Part shown: piece after piece, positions 55,994 to 64,000 of the stretch
Position numbering within the stretch: the first letter of the stretch is position 1
How the letters are laid out: every line of letters begins with the position of its first letter
Notes under the pieces: generated by a model
Database searches by the model: none
Seen by the model: only the letters and a program-made list of their open reading frames with translations
What the model was told of the DNA's origin: nothing
Made by a program: the position numbers and the translations under genes
DNA from: Bacillus sp. ISL-7
GTDB lineage: Bacteria > Bacillota > Bacilli > Bacillales_B > DSM-18226
Reading direction: 5' to 3'
Length of the DNA: 64,000 nt
Assembly: GCF_018613065.1 (NCBI RefSeq)
Contig: NZ_JAGGQW010000001.1
Span: forward strand, 1 to 64,000

Positions 55994-56071
55994 ATTAAGT
56001 TTAAAAAGACGATTAAAGAATGGTTTTTTACAAATGATAAAAAAAATGGTGTTAATTGGAGGAGGGTCTAA
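55994..56071 (+). CDS. Possible 25-aa upstream ORF with ATT start before opuD
   Basis: A perfect SD AAGGAGG (55981-55987) is followed after 6 nt by ATT and 24 sense codons (residues KFKKTIKEWFFTNDKKNGVN, then WRRV). The TAA overlaps the opuD ATG as TAATG. No ATG/GTG/TTG is available at that spacing. It may be a leader peptide with a lost start codon, or a rare ATT start. Weak support. Confidence 0.3.
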   Translation: MKFKKTIKEWFFTNDKKNGVNWRRV

Positions 56072-57600
56072 TGGTTTATAAAATATCCATCTTTATTACT
56101 TTATTATTTGTATTATGGGGGGCATTTGCTCCAAAAAACTTAGGTACTGTATCTAAAGAGGCATTTTCTTTTACGATTGATAACTTTGGATGGCTGTATC
56201 TGTTTTTAACTTTGGGTTTTTTAATATTTGCTTTTTTTTTAGCCTTTAGTAAGTTTGGAGATATAAGGTTAGGTTCTGATGATGACGAGCCAGAATATTC
56301 AAATCTCTCATGGTTTGCTATGCTATTCAGTGCAGGAATGGGAATTGGACTTGTATTTTGGGGCGTTGCAGAACCGATTTCTCATTATATGGACCCACCA
56401 TATGGAGATGCTAGGACGCCTGAAGCTGCAAGGTTAGCTGTTCGCTACTCATTTTTTCATTGGGGATTACATCCTTGGGCTATTTACACAATCATTTCTT
56501 TATCTTTAGCCTATTTTCAATATCGAAAGGGGTTCAAGGGATTAATAAGTTCCACCTTTTACCCGCTGTTAAAGGAAAAAGTAAATGGACCAGTAGGACA
56601 AGCAATCGATATTTTGGCCATAATTGCAACTGTTTTCGGGGTAGCCACATCACTTGGGCTCGGCGCTTTACAAATAAATGGCGGTTTATCACATTTATTT
56701 GGTATTCCAACATCAACCTCCTGGCAAATAATTATCATAATGATAGTCACTGTTCTGTATCTGATTTCTGCAACAACAGGGCTTGACAAAGGGATCTTAT
56801 TATTGAGTAATGGGAATCTCATTTTGGCTGCAGGATTACTAATTGTTACCTTTATACTTGGTCCAACATCTTTTTTATTAGATACTTTTACTGTAAGTAT
56901 TGGGTCCTATATCCAAAACCTCCTGCAGATGAGCTTAAGATTAACGCCTTTTCAAGACAATCCATGGATTGGGACATGGACGCTATTTTATTGGGCTTGG
57001 TGGATTGCGTGGGCACCTTTTGTTGGAATGTTTATTGCTAGGGTGTCAAAAGGAAGGACAATTAAAGAGTTTGTTTTAGGTGTCCTCATGATTCCAAGTT
57101 TATTTAGTTTTATATGGTTTTCTGTGTTTGGAGGAAGTGCCCTGCATCTTCAAATGTTTGAGGGGGAAAAAATTACTCAGGCTGTACAAAATGATATTAC
57201 TTCTGCTTTATTTATAACCTTGGAAGGATTGCCGTTTGGAATCATTATGAGTGTAATTGCAACCCTTTTAATCATAACTTTTTTTATTACATCTGCCGAC
57301 TCTGCAACCTTTGTTCTAGGCATGTTATCTTCTAAAGGAGATCTTAACCCATCCAATAAGATTAAATTTACATGGGGGATTCTTCAATCTTCAATTGCCA
57401 TTGTTTTGTTATGGAGTGGAGGATTGAATAGCCTGCAAACAGCTTCCATTATTACAGCATTGCCGTTTGGAATTATTATGGCTTTTATGTGTATTTCCAT
57501 TTACAAAGCTTTAAGTCAAGAGGTTAAAGTGGCAAAAAAACAAGAAAAAATAAGAAAGAAGAAGATAGAGCAATTGATAAAAGATTTGGCAGAGCGTTAG
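56071..57600 (+). CDS. opuD: BCCT-family glycine betaine transporter (OpuD-like)
   Basis: A 509-aa secondary transporter from ATG 56071 after TTGGAGGAGGG. Twelve TM helices. The betaine-site signature is in WFAMLFSAGMGIGLVFWGVAEP (TM3) and in FYWAWWIAWAPFVGMFIARVSKGR with its Trp cluster (TM8). The C-terminal cytoplasmic tail is highly charged (KKQEKIRKKKIEQLIKDL), as in osmosensing BCCT carriers. Na+-coupled uptake of betaine is inferred. Beside opuA, it makes this an osmoprotection locus, now separated by the IS. Confidence 0.93.
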   Translation: MVYKISIFITLLFVLWGAFAPKNLGTVSKEAFSFTIDNFGWLYLFLTLGFLIFAFFLAFSKFGDIRLGSDDDEPEYSNLSWFAMLFSAGMGIGLVFWGVAEPISHYMDPPYGDARTPEAARLAVRYSFFHWGLHPWAIYTIISLSLAYFQYRKGFKGLISSTFYPLLKEKVNGPVGQAIDILAIIATVFGVATSLGLGALQINGGLSHLFGIPTSTSWQIIIIMIVTVLYLISATTGLDKGILLLSNGNLILAAGLLIVTFILGPTSFLLDTFTVSIGSYIQNLLQMSLRLTPFQDNPWIGTWTLFYWAWWIAWAPFVGMFIARVSKGRTIKEFVLGVLMIPSLFSFIWFSVFGGSALHLQMFEGEKITQAVQNDITSALFITLEGLPFGIIMSVIATLLIITFFITSADSATFVLGMLSSKGDLNPSNKIKFTWGILQSSIAIVLLWSGGLNSLQTASIITALPFGIIMAFMCISIYKALSQEVKVAKKQEKIRKKKIEQLIKDLAER

Positions 57601-57665
57601 CAGACCCGCAGCTTAAGTAGGTGCGGTGAAACGTATATAAGTAAATGAGGTTATTCTGAGAAATA

Positions 57666-57712
57666 AAACAGCATCTTCTTCAATTAATAGAGGAAGGTGC
57701 TGTTTGTTTTTA
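57666..57712 (+). terminator. opuD terminator
   Basis: AAACAGCATCTTC and GAAGGTGCTGTTT pair with one wobble around a 14-nt loop, followed by GTTTTTA. Confidence 0.85.
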
Positions 57713-57780
57713 TACTTTATCTATGCGCGGCATGGAATATAAAAAATGGCTGGATTCCTTCACTTTCGCTTTTGCTTACT

Positions 57781-58254
57781 TTAATATTCTCCTTTAATAA
57801 CAAAATACGAGCCCCGAATTGTTCCAGCTAGTTTAGACTTCTGCCTAGCAAACTTAAACTTCCCTTCTAACTCCTTTGGTACCTCCATCCCCTCAGAAAG
57901 CTTAAAACCAACAGCTCGCTTCGGCTTAGGGTCATCAACCGTATACATGACGTTGACCCCAAGACCATCCTCATAAAAGACGTAGGCCATTTTGATATTT
58001 TCCACTTGAAAACGTGACGTTTCTAAAGGTTTGGCCGCAAACTCAATATCACGTTCTTCCTTCAAAATTCGATTCACATAATCAAGTGTCTCCTGGCTTT
58101 CGCTAGCTGGTACAACCGTAAATTCATGTTTGTATTTGTTCATAAAATAACGGGCTTCATTGGCACGTAAACCAGCAAGTGCTTCTACTACAGGTGAAGA
58201 CTCTAAACCAACAGTAGACACATTTTTAAAATCAACGATATAGGACAATTCCAT
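57781..58254 (-). CDS. Uncharacterised protein, co-directional with the YobU-like gene
   Basis: Not recognised. A 157-aa soluble protein (MELSYIVDFKNVSTVGLESS..., ending LAGTIRGSYFVIKGEY) without TM or signal. The alternating alpha/beta pattern and a short Lys/Glu-rich body suggest a ligand-binding fold. It follows the YobU-like gene by 18 bp. SD AAAGGAGG is only 3 nt from ATG, so the TTG two codons later (58248) may be the real start. Confidence 0.65.
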   Translation of the reverse strand: MELSYIVDFKNVSTVGLESSPVVEALAGLRANEARYFMNKYKHEFTVVPASESQETLDYVNRILKEERDIEFAAKPLETSRFQVENIKMAYVFYEDGLGVNVMYTVDDPKPKRAVGFKLSEGMEVPKELEGKFKFARQKSKLAGTIRGSYFVIKGEY

Positions 58255-58272
58255 ACTCCTCCTTTTAGCTCT

Positions 58273-58752
58273 TTATTTCCTAACAACAGGAATCCAAATT
58301 TCACCAAATACTAAGCCATTTCGCTGCCCCATCTCAACCGTTGCATTTGGCCCGCCAACATAGGCAAAATTCTTTGCTTCTGGCAAGACTTGACCAAAGG
58401 CAATGCCGGTAAGCTTATTACTCAACTCATCAGCCGTTTTCGCTTCTCCATTAACAACAAGGTATTCCCCTTTAGGAAATTGGATAACCCTGGATGCTTC
58501 TGGTAACGATGTCTCTGTCATGACGCCAGCATAATGCATCATCTTGTTATTCACCGCTTCGTTCACGGCAAAAATGTAGTCATTAGTGGCTAGTGTCTTT
58601 AAAGTGTCAAGCCTTCCATCTAGTTTGACGGACCGCCAAAAATCTGACTTTTCCTTACTTATGCCAGTATAGTCTGTGTAATCGCTCTTAAGCTCAGTTC
58701 CAAAACCTAAAACGGTAAAGCTGTCTTTTTCTTCTAGGGTATAATCTGCCAT
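58273..58752 (-). CDS. GyrI-like/effector-binding-domain protein (YobU-like)
   Basis: A 159-aa protein from ATG 58752 (MADYTLEEKDSFTVLGFGTEL) with SD GGAAGG. The pattern KDSFTVLGFGTEL...FWRSV...YIFAVNEAVNNKMMHYAGV...EASRVIQFPKGEYLVVNG fits the AraC-effector-binding/GyrI-like fold. It is a stand-alone effector-binding domain, divergent from a YobV-like regulator, the same arrangement as yobU-yobV in B. subtilis. The ligand is unknown. Confidence 0.78.
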   Translation of the reverse strand: MADYTLEEKDSFTVLGFGTELKSDYTDYTGISKEKSDFWRSVKLDGRLDTLKTLATNDYIFAVNEAVNNKMMHYAGVMTETSLPEASRVIQFPKGEYLVVNGEAKTADELSNKLTGIAFGQVLPEAKNFAYVGGPNATVEMGQRNGLVFGEIWIPVVRK

Positions 58753-58862
58753 AATTAAAACCTTCCTTTTTTTAAAATTAATCAAATGATTTGTCTTTCC
58801 ACTTGATGAGTTTATAATAGCCTTAAATCATGTCAAAAAATGACACTGTTTAGGAGGTCCCG

Positions 58863-59825
58863 ATGAAAAAAGTTGAACGGATTAATATCATCATGCGGTA
58901 TATCAACAATCGCGCCCACTTTACAATTTCTGAAATCATGCGGGAATTTAACATCTCTCGTTCGACAGCTATTAGAGATATCAGAGAAATTGAAGCTATG
59001 GGGATGCCACTTGTCGCTGAAGTTGGTAGGGATGGGGGTTATTTTGTCATGAACAACTCTGTCCTGCCCACTGTTCGCTTTACTGATAATGAAATTAAAG
59101 CTCTTTTTATTGCCTTTATTGCTACAAGAAATCAACAACTCCCCTATCTAAAGAGTCGTCAGTCTTTAGCTGAAAAGTTACTAGGCCTCATCTCAGAAAA
59201 CCAGCAAGATGACCTTGTTCTTTTAAATCAAATCTTGCTATTTGAAGGGACCAACCCGAATAATCCCGACCTGCTTGATTTGTCAGACCTCCCTCATCCA
59301 ATGTTAGAAAAACTCATCCAAATCCTTCTTTTGGATAGATATTTATTGATCACTATTAAAGAAGAGAAGGTAATAAAATCTTATCCCATTTATCTTTTGC
59401 ACCTTTATCGTGAAAAAAGCCTGTGGCTGATTGAAGGTTTTGACTTAAAGGAAGAAAAGAAGCAGATTTTTAATGTCGACAATCTCACCAATGTCAAACC
59501 CCACCCAACGAAAAAAAGATTAAGTAAGAAAAAGATTGTAGAAAAACTAAGTAAGCAGGAAGAAGTAATCAACCTTGTTCTTGAACTTGGTCCAAAAGCG
59601 ATTGCTCAGTTTAAAAAATACCACCCTTTAAAAGTATCACTTTCCTATACGAATCCTTACCAAGCCACAGCCATTCTAAAGACTTTTATCAATGTTAATA
59701 ATCCCGAAGAATTGACCGAAATGACAAGTTGGCTGCTTTTCCTAGGTAGGGATATCAAGGTCAGGGAAGTGCCAGAAGAAGTCTTAGAAGGTTTACAAGA
59801 GAGATTATGTTTATTCTGCTCATAA
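58863..59825 (+). CDS. HTH regulator with WYL-like C-terminus (YobV-like)
   Basis: A 320-aa transcriptional regulator. The N-terminal DeoR-type HTH has FTISEIMREFNISRSTAIRDIREIEAMG and a GGYFVM wing. The middle has VLPTVRFTDNEIKALFIAF, and the C-terminal region has WYL/effector-like strands (YPIYLLHLYREKSLWLIEGFDLKEE). It likely regulates the divergent YobU-like operon. SD TAGGAGG. The 77-bp divergent spacer contains the inverted repeat GTCAAAAAATGAC. Confidence 0.85.
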   Translation: MKKVERINIIMRYINNRAHFTISEIMREFNISRSTAIRDIREIEAMGMPLVAEVGRDGGYFVMNNSVLPTVRFTDNEIKALFIAFIATRNQQLPYLKSRQSLAEKLLGLISENQQDDLVLLNQILLFEGTNPNNPDLLDLSDLPHPMLEKLIQILLLDRYLLITIKEEKVIKSYPIYLLHLYREKSLWLIEGFDLKEEKKQIFNVDNLTNVKPHPTKKRLSKKKIVEKLSKQEEVINLVLELGPKAIAQFKKYHPLKVSLSYTNPYQATAILKTFINVNNPEELTEMTSWLLFLGRDIKVREVPEEVLEGLQERLCLFCS

Positions 59826-59843
59826 GCAGAGCCAGTTAAACCT

Positions 59844-59884
59844 AGGGCATGAGTACGGTATTGAACCGGCCTCATGCCTTTTAA
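59844..59884 (+). terminator. YobV-like gene terminator
   Basis: AGGGCATGAG pairs with CTCATGCCTTTT around a loop with its own short stem CGG/CCG. T-run is short. Confidence 0.75.
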
Positions 59885-60059
59885 TTCTGCTTTAATTCGT
59901 TTGTTAATATATTTACTAATATATTCTCTATATCGGAAAAATATAAGATGATCCCACAAAATTGAAAGTTTTATTTACCTATTATGGTATTTTTTAGGAG
60001 ATGACGCATAAAAACAAAACGCTTACAAGACTTTTAATTGATAATTTTCAGAATTATTA

Positions 60060-60106
60060 TTGACAATATCCGCCTTAGTCATTAATATGATGTTATATAA
60101 CGTTAT
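60060..60106 (+). promoter_or_regulatory. Promoter and candidate operator of the frl-like operon
   Basis: Consensus -35 TTGACA (60060-60065), 17-bp spacer, -10 TAATAT (60083-60088). The palindrome ATAACGTTAT (60097-60106) is at about the transcription start, so a repressor there would block initiation. The GntR/UTRA protein at the window end is the obvious candidate. The remaining 59885-60059 is gene-free A/T-rich sequence. Confidence 0.75.
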
Positions 60107-60181
60107 TAATTGTTGTGAACTATAATAATATTCTATAATAGTAAAAAAATTGAAGTGAAATACTAAGGAGAATGGAAAATT

Positions 60182-60991
60182 ATGAAAAAGCGAATTTTAA
60201 AATCAGTAACTGGGGTCGCATTAAGTGCTCTTCTCACTATTTCATTAGCAGGTTGTGGATCATCCGAAAAGGCAGAAGCAAAGGAAGGAATAAAGGGAAA
60301 AGGGAAAATTGTTGTTGGTATGATGGCCGCTACACCTCCATATGAGTTCCACGCCGTTGACGGTGGAAAAGATAAAATAATTGGTTCTGATATTAAGTTA
60401 ATCGATGAAGTAACAAAAGATTTAGGTGTTAAATATGAAATTAAAGATATGGATTTCGATGGTTTATTAGTAGCTCTTCAAGCCGGAAAAATTGACATGA
60501 TTGTTTCGGCTATCAGTCCAACAGAGGAAAGAGAAAAAAATGCAGACTTCACGAATGTGTACTATAAAGATAGACATGTAATGGTAGTCCGTAAAAAAGA
60601 ATTGGACAAGTTTACATCAAATGACGATTTGAAGAAAGCAAGAATTGCTGCTATTAAATCTTCTGTACAAGAACAAATAGTAGAAAAAGAATTTCCAAAT
60701 GCGGGGTTAAAATTATTAGGGAAATCTACTGAATTAGCTATGGATTTGGCAGCTAACAAAGTAGACGCAGTCCTAGTGGATCGCCCAACTGCTAAACTTC
60801 TTATTAAAAGCAACCCTAGCTTAGCGTTAACTGAACTACTATTTGATGACGATACAGCAGGGGCGGCTATTGCATTGCCTAATGATACAGATAAAGAAGT
60901 TATGGATACGATTAATAAAACGATTGAAAGAACAAAACCTGATTATGAAAAGTGGTTAATAGACGCAATGTCAAAAGTAAAACAAAATTAA
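60182..60991 (+). CDS. Family 3 (amino-acid-type) ABC substrate-binding lipoprotein
   Basis: A 269-aa lipoprotein with signal peptide 1-24 and lipobox LAGC (Cys about 25). The SBP_bac_3 domain has IVVGMMAATPPYEFHAVDG, GSDIKLIDEVTKDLG and MIVSAISPTEEREKNADFTN. Substrates of this family are polar amino acids or derivatives. Linkage to a fructosamine kinase suggests an Amadori amino acid such as fructoselysine, which is inference. SD TAAGGAG. First gene of the operon. Confidence 0.9.
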   Translation: MKKRILKSVTGVALSALLTISLAGCGSSEKAEAKEGIKGKGKIVVGMMAATPPYEFHAVDGGKDKIIGSDIKLIDEVTKDLGVKYEIKDMDFDGLLVALQAGKIDMIVSAISPTEEREKNADFTNVYYKDRHVMVVRKKELDKFTSNDDLKKARIAAIKSSVQEQIVEKEFPNAGLKLLGKSTELAMDLAANKVDAVLVDRPTAKLLIKSNPSLALTELLFDDDTAGAAIALPNDTDKEVMDTINKTIERTKPDYEKWLIDAMSKVKQN

Positions 60992-61011
60992 CGGTATTCC
61001 AAATAATTGCC

Positions 61012-61060
61012 CCGATATAATACAAAATAAAGTTTATTTCTTACCATTGTATCATATCGG
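61012..61060 (+). other. Intra-operon stem-loop after the binding-protein gene
   Basis: CCGATATAATACAA and TTGTATCATATCGG pair over 14 positions with one A-C mismatch, with a 21-nt loop and no T-run. This placement fits an mRNA-stabilising hairpin that leaves more binding protein than permease. No sign of a riboswitch. Confidence 0.6.
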
Positions 61061-61102
61061 TTTGGTGAGCTGGTAAAAACCATTTTAAAAGGGGGGAGTC
61101 AA

Positions 61103-61765
61103 TTGAATTTTTCATTTCTTGGAACCTATTATCAATTTTTTTTAACAGGGATCTATATAACCATCATCCTAGCTGTAATTGCGGTGGTATTAGGAAGTAT
61201 TCTTGGTGTTGCCTTAACCCTTTTAAGACGTTCCAGATATAAAATCGTTAAGTTAATTGGGGACATTTATGTTGAATTTGTAAGAGGTACACCGCTTCTT
61301 GCTCAAATTTATATTATTTATGTTGGAGTACCTGCTCTTTTTAATGGAAGTGATATTCCGGATTTGGCGGTAGGTGCAATCGCCTTATCGCTTAATGCTG
61401 CTGCCTATATTTCTGAAACAATTCGCTCCGGTATTGAAGCGGTTAGCAAGGGTCAAATGGAAGCGGCAAGAAGTTTAGGGATGAATCAAAGACAAGCGAT
61501 GTTCGATATTATTATGCCTCAAGCATTTAAAAACATTTTACCAGCCCTGGGTAATCAGTTTATCGGAAGTATCAAGGATTCTTCTATCGTCTCTGTTATC
61601 GGTGTGGCTGAGCTGATGTATAAAACAACAATCGTTAGAGGAAATACGGCATTAGGATTGGAACCAATCCTTGTAGCCTCTCTTGGCTACCTAGTACTGA
61701 CATTTACTTTGTCGAGATTACTGGGGATTGTTGAAAGGAGGTTGAAGACTAGTGATAACCGTTAA
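61103..61765 (+). CDS. Amino-acid-type ABC transporter permease
   Basis: A 220-aa permease of the HisMQ family with five TM helices. The signature [49 protein letters not shown] (EAA loop) is present. TTG start after AAGGGGGGAG. The 3' end overlaps the ATPase gene by 14 nt. It would form a homodimer in the membrane. Confidence 0.93.
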   Translation: MNFSFLGTYYQFFLTGIYITIILAVIAVVLGSILGVALTLLRRSRYKIVKLIGDIYVEFVRGTPLLAQIYIIYVGVPALFNGSDIPDLAVGAIALSLNAAAYISETIRSGIEAVSKGQMEAARSLGMNQRQAMFDIIMPQAFKNILPALGNQFIGSIKDSSIVSVIGVAELMYKTTIVRGNTALGLEPILVASLGYLVLTFTLSRLLGIVERRLKTSDNR

Positions 61766-62474
61766 GGATTTACATAAGAGTTTTGGAAAAAATGAAGTTT
61801 TAAGAGGAATCGATGTCACGATCAATAAGGGTGAAGTAGTGGTTGTCATTGGTCCTTCAGGCTCAGGTAAAAGTACGTTCCTAAGATGTCTCAACCTATT
61901 GGAGACTCCAACAGGCGGTAGCATTCTGGTGAATGGACAAGATATTACAGCTAAGAATGTCAGTATTGACAAGGTGAGGGAAAAAATGGGAATGGTATTC
62001 CAGCAGTTTAATTTATTTCCTCACAAAACCGTTTGTCAAAATATCTGCCACGCTCCCATTAAAGTAAAAAAGATGAAGTCAGCCGAAGCAAAGGAATTAG
62101 CGGAAGAACTACTAAAAAAGGTAGGTTTATTGGAAAAGATAGACGCTTATCCATCTTCCTTGTCCGGCGGCCAGCAGCAGCGAATTGCCATCGCAAGAGC
62201 GCTTGCGATGAAGCCTGAGGTCATGTTATTCGATGAACCTACATCTGCTCTGGATCCTGAAATGGTTGGAGAGGTTTTGGCTGTAATGAAAGACCTTGCT
62301 AAAGAAGGAATGACCATGGTCGTTGTCACACATGAAATGGGATTTGCAAAAGAAGTGGGCGATCGAATTCTGTTCATTGATCAAGGGAAGATTATGGAAG
62401 AAAATAATCCGAAGGAATTTTTCGAAAATCCAAAGCACCCAAGGACTATTGATTTCCTATCAAAGGTGTTATAA
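61752..62474 (+). CDS. Amino-acid-type ABC transporter ATPase
   Basis: A 240-aa GlnQ/HisP-type ATPase. Walker [10 protein letters not shown] (about 33-41), Q-loop [14 protein letters not shown], signature [17 protein letters not shown], Walker [15 protein letters not shown], and H-loop [11 protein letters not shown] are all present. GTG start after AAGGAGG. It is followed 13 bp later by the sugar-kinase gene. Confidence 0.95.
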   Translation: MITVKDLHKSFGKNEVLRGIDVTINKGEVVVVIGPSGSGKSTFLRCLNLLETPTGGSILVNGQDITAKNVSIDKVREKMGMVFQQFNLFPHKTVCQNICHAPIKVKKMKSAEAKELAEELLKKVGLLEKIDAYPSSLSGGQQQRIAIARALAMKPEVMLFDEPTSALDPEMVGEVLAVMKDLAKEGMTMVVVTHEMGFAKEVGDRILFIDQGKIMEENNPKEFFENPKHPRTIDFLSKVL

Positions 62475-62487
62475 GTGAGGTTTGATT

Positions 62488-63330
62488 ATGAAAGTAATTG
62501 GTTTAGGTGACAATGTCGTAGATAAATATGAACATATTCGTACCATGTATCCAGGAGGAAATGCACTGAACTTTGCCGTCTATGCCAAAAGGCTTGGAGT
62601 GGATGCGGCCTTTCTAGGTGCATTTGGAACAGACCGAGAAGCAGTACACGTACAGGAAAGTATCCAGCAAATTGGATTGGATATCAGTCATTGTAGGGTT
62701 TATGAAGGAGAGAACGGCTGTGCCAGAGTTACCTTAAAAGAAGGAGACCGGGTGTTTTTAGGAAGCAACCGCTGCGGTGTATTACGGGAACATGGATTAA
62801 ATTTAACCGCTGCTGATTTGAACTATATCAAAGAATTTGATTTAGTCCACACAGGCCTTTATGGATTTACAGAACCGGAATTGCAGAAGCTTAAAGAATT
62901 GGGTGTCCCCATCGGCTTCGACTTTTCATCCGATTTTACAGAAAATCAAGTGAATGAAATTGTTCCATTTGTAGATTATGCTTATTTTTCCTGCAGTCAT
63001 TTAAGGATAGATGAGATGCTTAATCTGATGTTAAAGGTGACAAAAATGGGCTGTAAATTGGTGCTATGCACCATGGGGGAAAAAGGGGCTCTATTATTCG
63101 ACGGTGCCAAATTCTACGTGCAGGTACCAAAGCTTGTTAAAGCAACCGACACAATGGGAGCAGGCGATTCTTTCATTACTTGCTTTATGGTGAACTACAT
63201 AGGCCAAATCAAAGAAGGCATTTTTGATCAAGACCAAATCATTACAAAGAGCCTGGAGAAAGCAGCCGATTTCTCATCCCAGCAATGCCTGGTTGACGGC
63301 TCCTTTGGTTACGGAAAGGTGTATGAGTAA
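62488..63330 (+). CDS. frlD: Fructosamine (fructoselysine) 6-kinase FrlD-like, PfkB family
   Basis: A 280-aa PfkB-type kinase that would phosphorylate an Amadori product at C6. The N-terminus MKVIGLGDNVVDKYEHIRTMYPGGNALNFAVYAKRLG is close to FrlD (GDNVVD and PGGNALN). The C-terminal catalytic motif DTMGAGDSF has the base Asp. It starts at ATG 62488 after GTGAGG; a TTG two codons earlier is less likely. The expected partner deglycase FrlB does not follow, so the pathway is incomplete here. Confidence 0.88.
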   Translation: MKVIGLGDNVVDKYEHIRTMYPGGNALNFAVYAKRLGVDAAFLGAFGTDREAVHVQESIQQIGLDISHCRVYEGENGCARVTLKEGDRVFLGSNRCGVLREHGLNLTAADLNYIKEFDLVHTGLYGFTEPELQKLKELGVPIGFDFSSDFTENQVNEIVPFVDYAYFSCSHLRIDEMLNLMLKVTKMGCKLVLCTMGEKGALLFDGAKFYVQVPKLVKATDTMGAGDSFITCFMVNYIGQIKEGIFDQDQIITKSLEKAADFSSQQCLVDGSFGYGKVYE

Positions 63331-63384
63331 GGCCCCATTAATGTAAAGGTTTTATAAAAATAAAGATTATTGGAGGAGAAACAA

Positions 63385-63447
63385 GTGGAACTAAATTATA
63401 TCGTGGTACAAATTAAGGAGAAATATATATGGAAACTAGAATATTAA
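63385..63447 (+). CDS. 20-codon ORF, possible remnant of a downstream frl gene
   Basis: GTG 63385 lies 6 nt after GGAGGAG and encodes MELNYIVVQIKEKYIWKLEY before TAA. It is followed at once by a strong terminator. The first residues do not match FrlB as I know it. A strong SD on so short a frame suggests a deleted gene or a leader. Confidence 0.35.
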   Translation: MELNYIVVQIKEKYIWKLEY

Positions 63448-63463
63448 TCTATAAATATTTAAC

Positions 63464-63498
63464 AAAACAGGTATCGTTATGAACGATACCTGTTTTAT
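63464..63498 (+). terminator. frl-like operon terminator
   Basis: AAAACAGGTATCGTT and AACGATACCTGTTTT form a perfect 15-bp stem with a 3-nt loop, with T residues inside and after the right arm. Confidence 0.93.
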
Positions 63499-63583
63499 TA
63501 ATGGGATAAGGGAACAAAGGATAATTTTTTCTATGGGAATAAGGAAACTTCACTGCCATTGACAGAGAAGTGTCCAGATCCAT

Positions 63584-64000
63584 TTAAGTTGTGATCGTTA
63601 AAGCAATTAATTCAGTTCGTGTTTTAAAGTTAGAAGTATGAATCGGGATTTTGCTTTCATCGTATATGATTTTATCGATATTAAATACTGTATCACCAAT
63701 ATCACAATCTAAATATTCAGCTTCTAGACTTGTAGCCGGGACAACCGTAATGATTTTATGGGCAGAACTGGAATTAATGTTAACGTTATAAATGTTTTTT
63801 AAAACATCATAGGTTGATATATTTTCAAGGAAGTGACTGGCTAAATCAGGGAAGCGCTCTAAGGAGTAATGAGTTTCATCAAGGGTAAAAGGGTAGTCAT
63901 CCATAAACATTAGTCGGACGAGCCTTAATACAGGTGCGTTAATGGCAATTCGAAGAGATTCCGCTATTTCAGGAGAAGCTTTAATTTCCTCGCAAACAAG
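63584..64000 (-). CDS. GntR-family regulator, UTRA domain (partial, 5' end off window)
   Basis: Reading from the right edge the frame gives EEIKASPEIAESLRIAINAP, then VLRLVRLMFMDDYPFTLDETHYSLERFPDLASHFLENIS and the C-terminal beta strands. This is the effector-binding UTRA domain of GntR/HutC regulators such as FrlR (YurK). The DNA-binding half lies outside the window. Convergent to the frl-like operon and probably its repressor, with a phosphorylated Amadori compound as likely effector (inference). Confidence 0.8.
   Translation of the reverse strand, partial: LVCEEIKASPEIAESLRIAINAPVLRLVRLMFMDDYPFTLDETHYSLERFPDLASHFLENISTYDVLKNIYNVNINSSSAHKIITVVPATSLEAEYLDCDIGDTVFNIDKIIYDESKIPIHTSNFKTRTELIALTITT

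Overview
The window is a piece of a low-GC, spore-forming Bacillaceae chromosome (Bacillus/Neobacillus-like) centred on the replication origin. The evidence is the gene order gyrA-gyrB-remB-recF-yaaA-dnaN-dnaA | oriC | rpmH-rnpA-yidC1-jag-mnmE-mnmG-rsmG-noc-soj-spo0J, sporulation genes (yyaC, yidC1/spoIIIJ, a GerPA-like protein), TTG/GTG starts behind strong Shine-Dalgarno (SD) sequences, and the WalRK locus. Genus and species cannot be fixed from the sequence alone.

Layout. 1-10 kb: 16S rRNA 5' end and its promoter, then the leftward replisome/gyrase block. oriC is split around dnaA: a DnaA-trio/AT-rich unwinding element lies between dnaA and dnaN (about 7.80-7.96 kb) and a DnaA-box array lies upstream of dnaA (9.43-9.76 kb). 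10-20 kb: rightward RNA modification, membrane insertion and chromosome segregation genes. 20-34 kb: yyaC, an MscS channel, yyaE, ychF, rpsF-ssb-rpsR, yybS-gdpP-rplI, dnaB and purA. 34.4-34.9 kb: four tRNAs (Lys, Glu, Asp, Phe). 35-44 kb: a probable WalR-controlled M23 peptidase, the walRKHIJ operon and an HtrA protease. 44.0-44.75 kb: yyzF and rlmH, embedded in a DnaA-box cluster.

From the 3' end of rlmH onward the content is accessory. A 31-bp near-exact copy of the rlmH 3' end (codons GEPYHK-stop plus flank) recurs 3.4 kb downstream. Together they bracket an SMP-30-like protein, a Phe/Gly-rich small protein, a GerPA-like protein and a methyltransferase. This is the attachment-site geometry of staphylococcal SCC elements, but no recombinase is present; it is the most interesting feature of the window. 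Beyond it lie osmoprotection genes (gbsR-type regulator, opuA ABC operon, BCCT/OpuD transporter). An intact IS150-type insertion sequence sits exactly inside the opuA terminator loop. The window ends with a YobU/YobV-like pair and a fructosamine-type operon (amino-acid-type ABC transporter, FrlD-like kinase, GntR/UTRA regulator).

Dispersed sites tie the region together. Two perfect parS sites (19.1 and 38.5 kb) and two identical single-substitution variants (26.6 and 50.0 kb) all lie right of oriC. DnaA-box clusters occur at jag-mnmE and yyzF-rlmH. Spo0A-like boxes occur in oriC. Two gene fragments (N-acetylglucosaminidase at 24.2 kb, NERD domain at 32.5 kb) mark decay or recombination points. 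No CRISPR array, prophage or secondary-metabolite cluster is visible.
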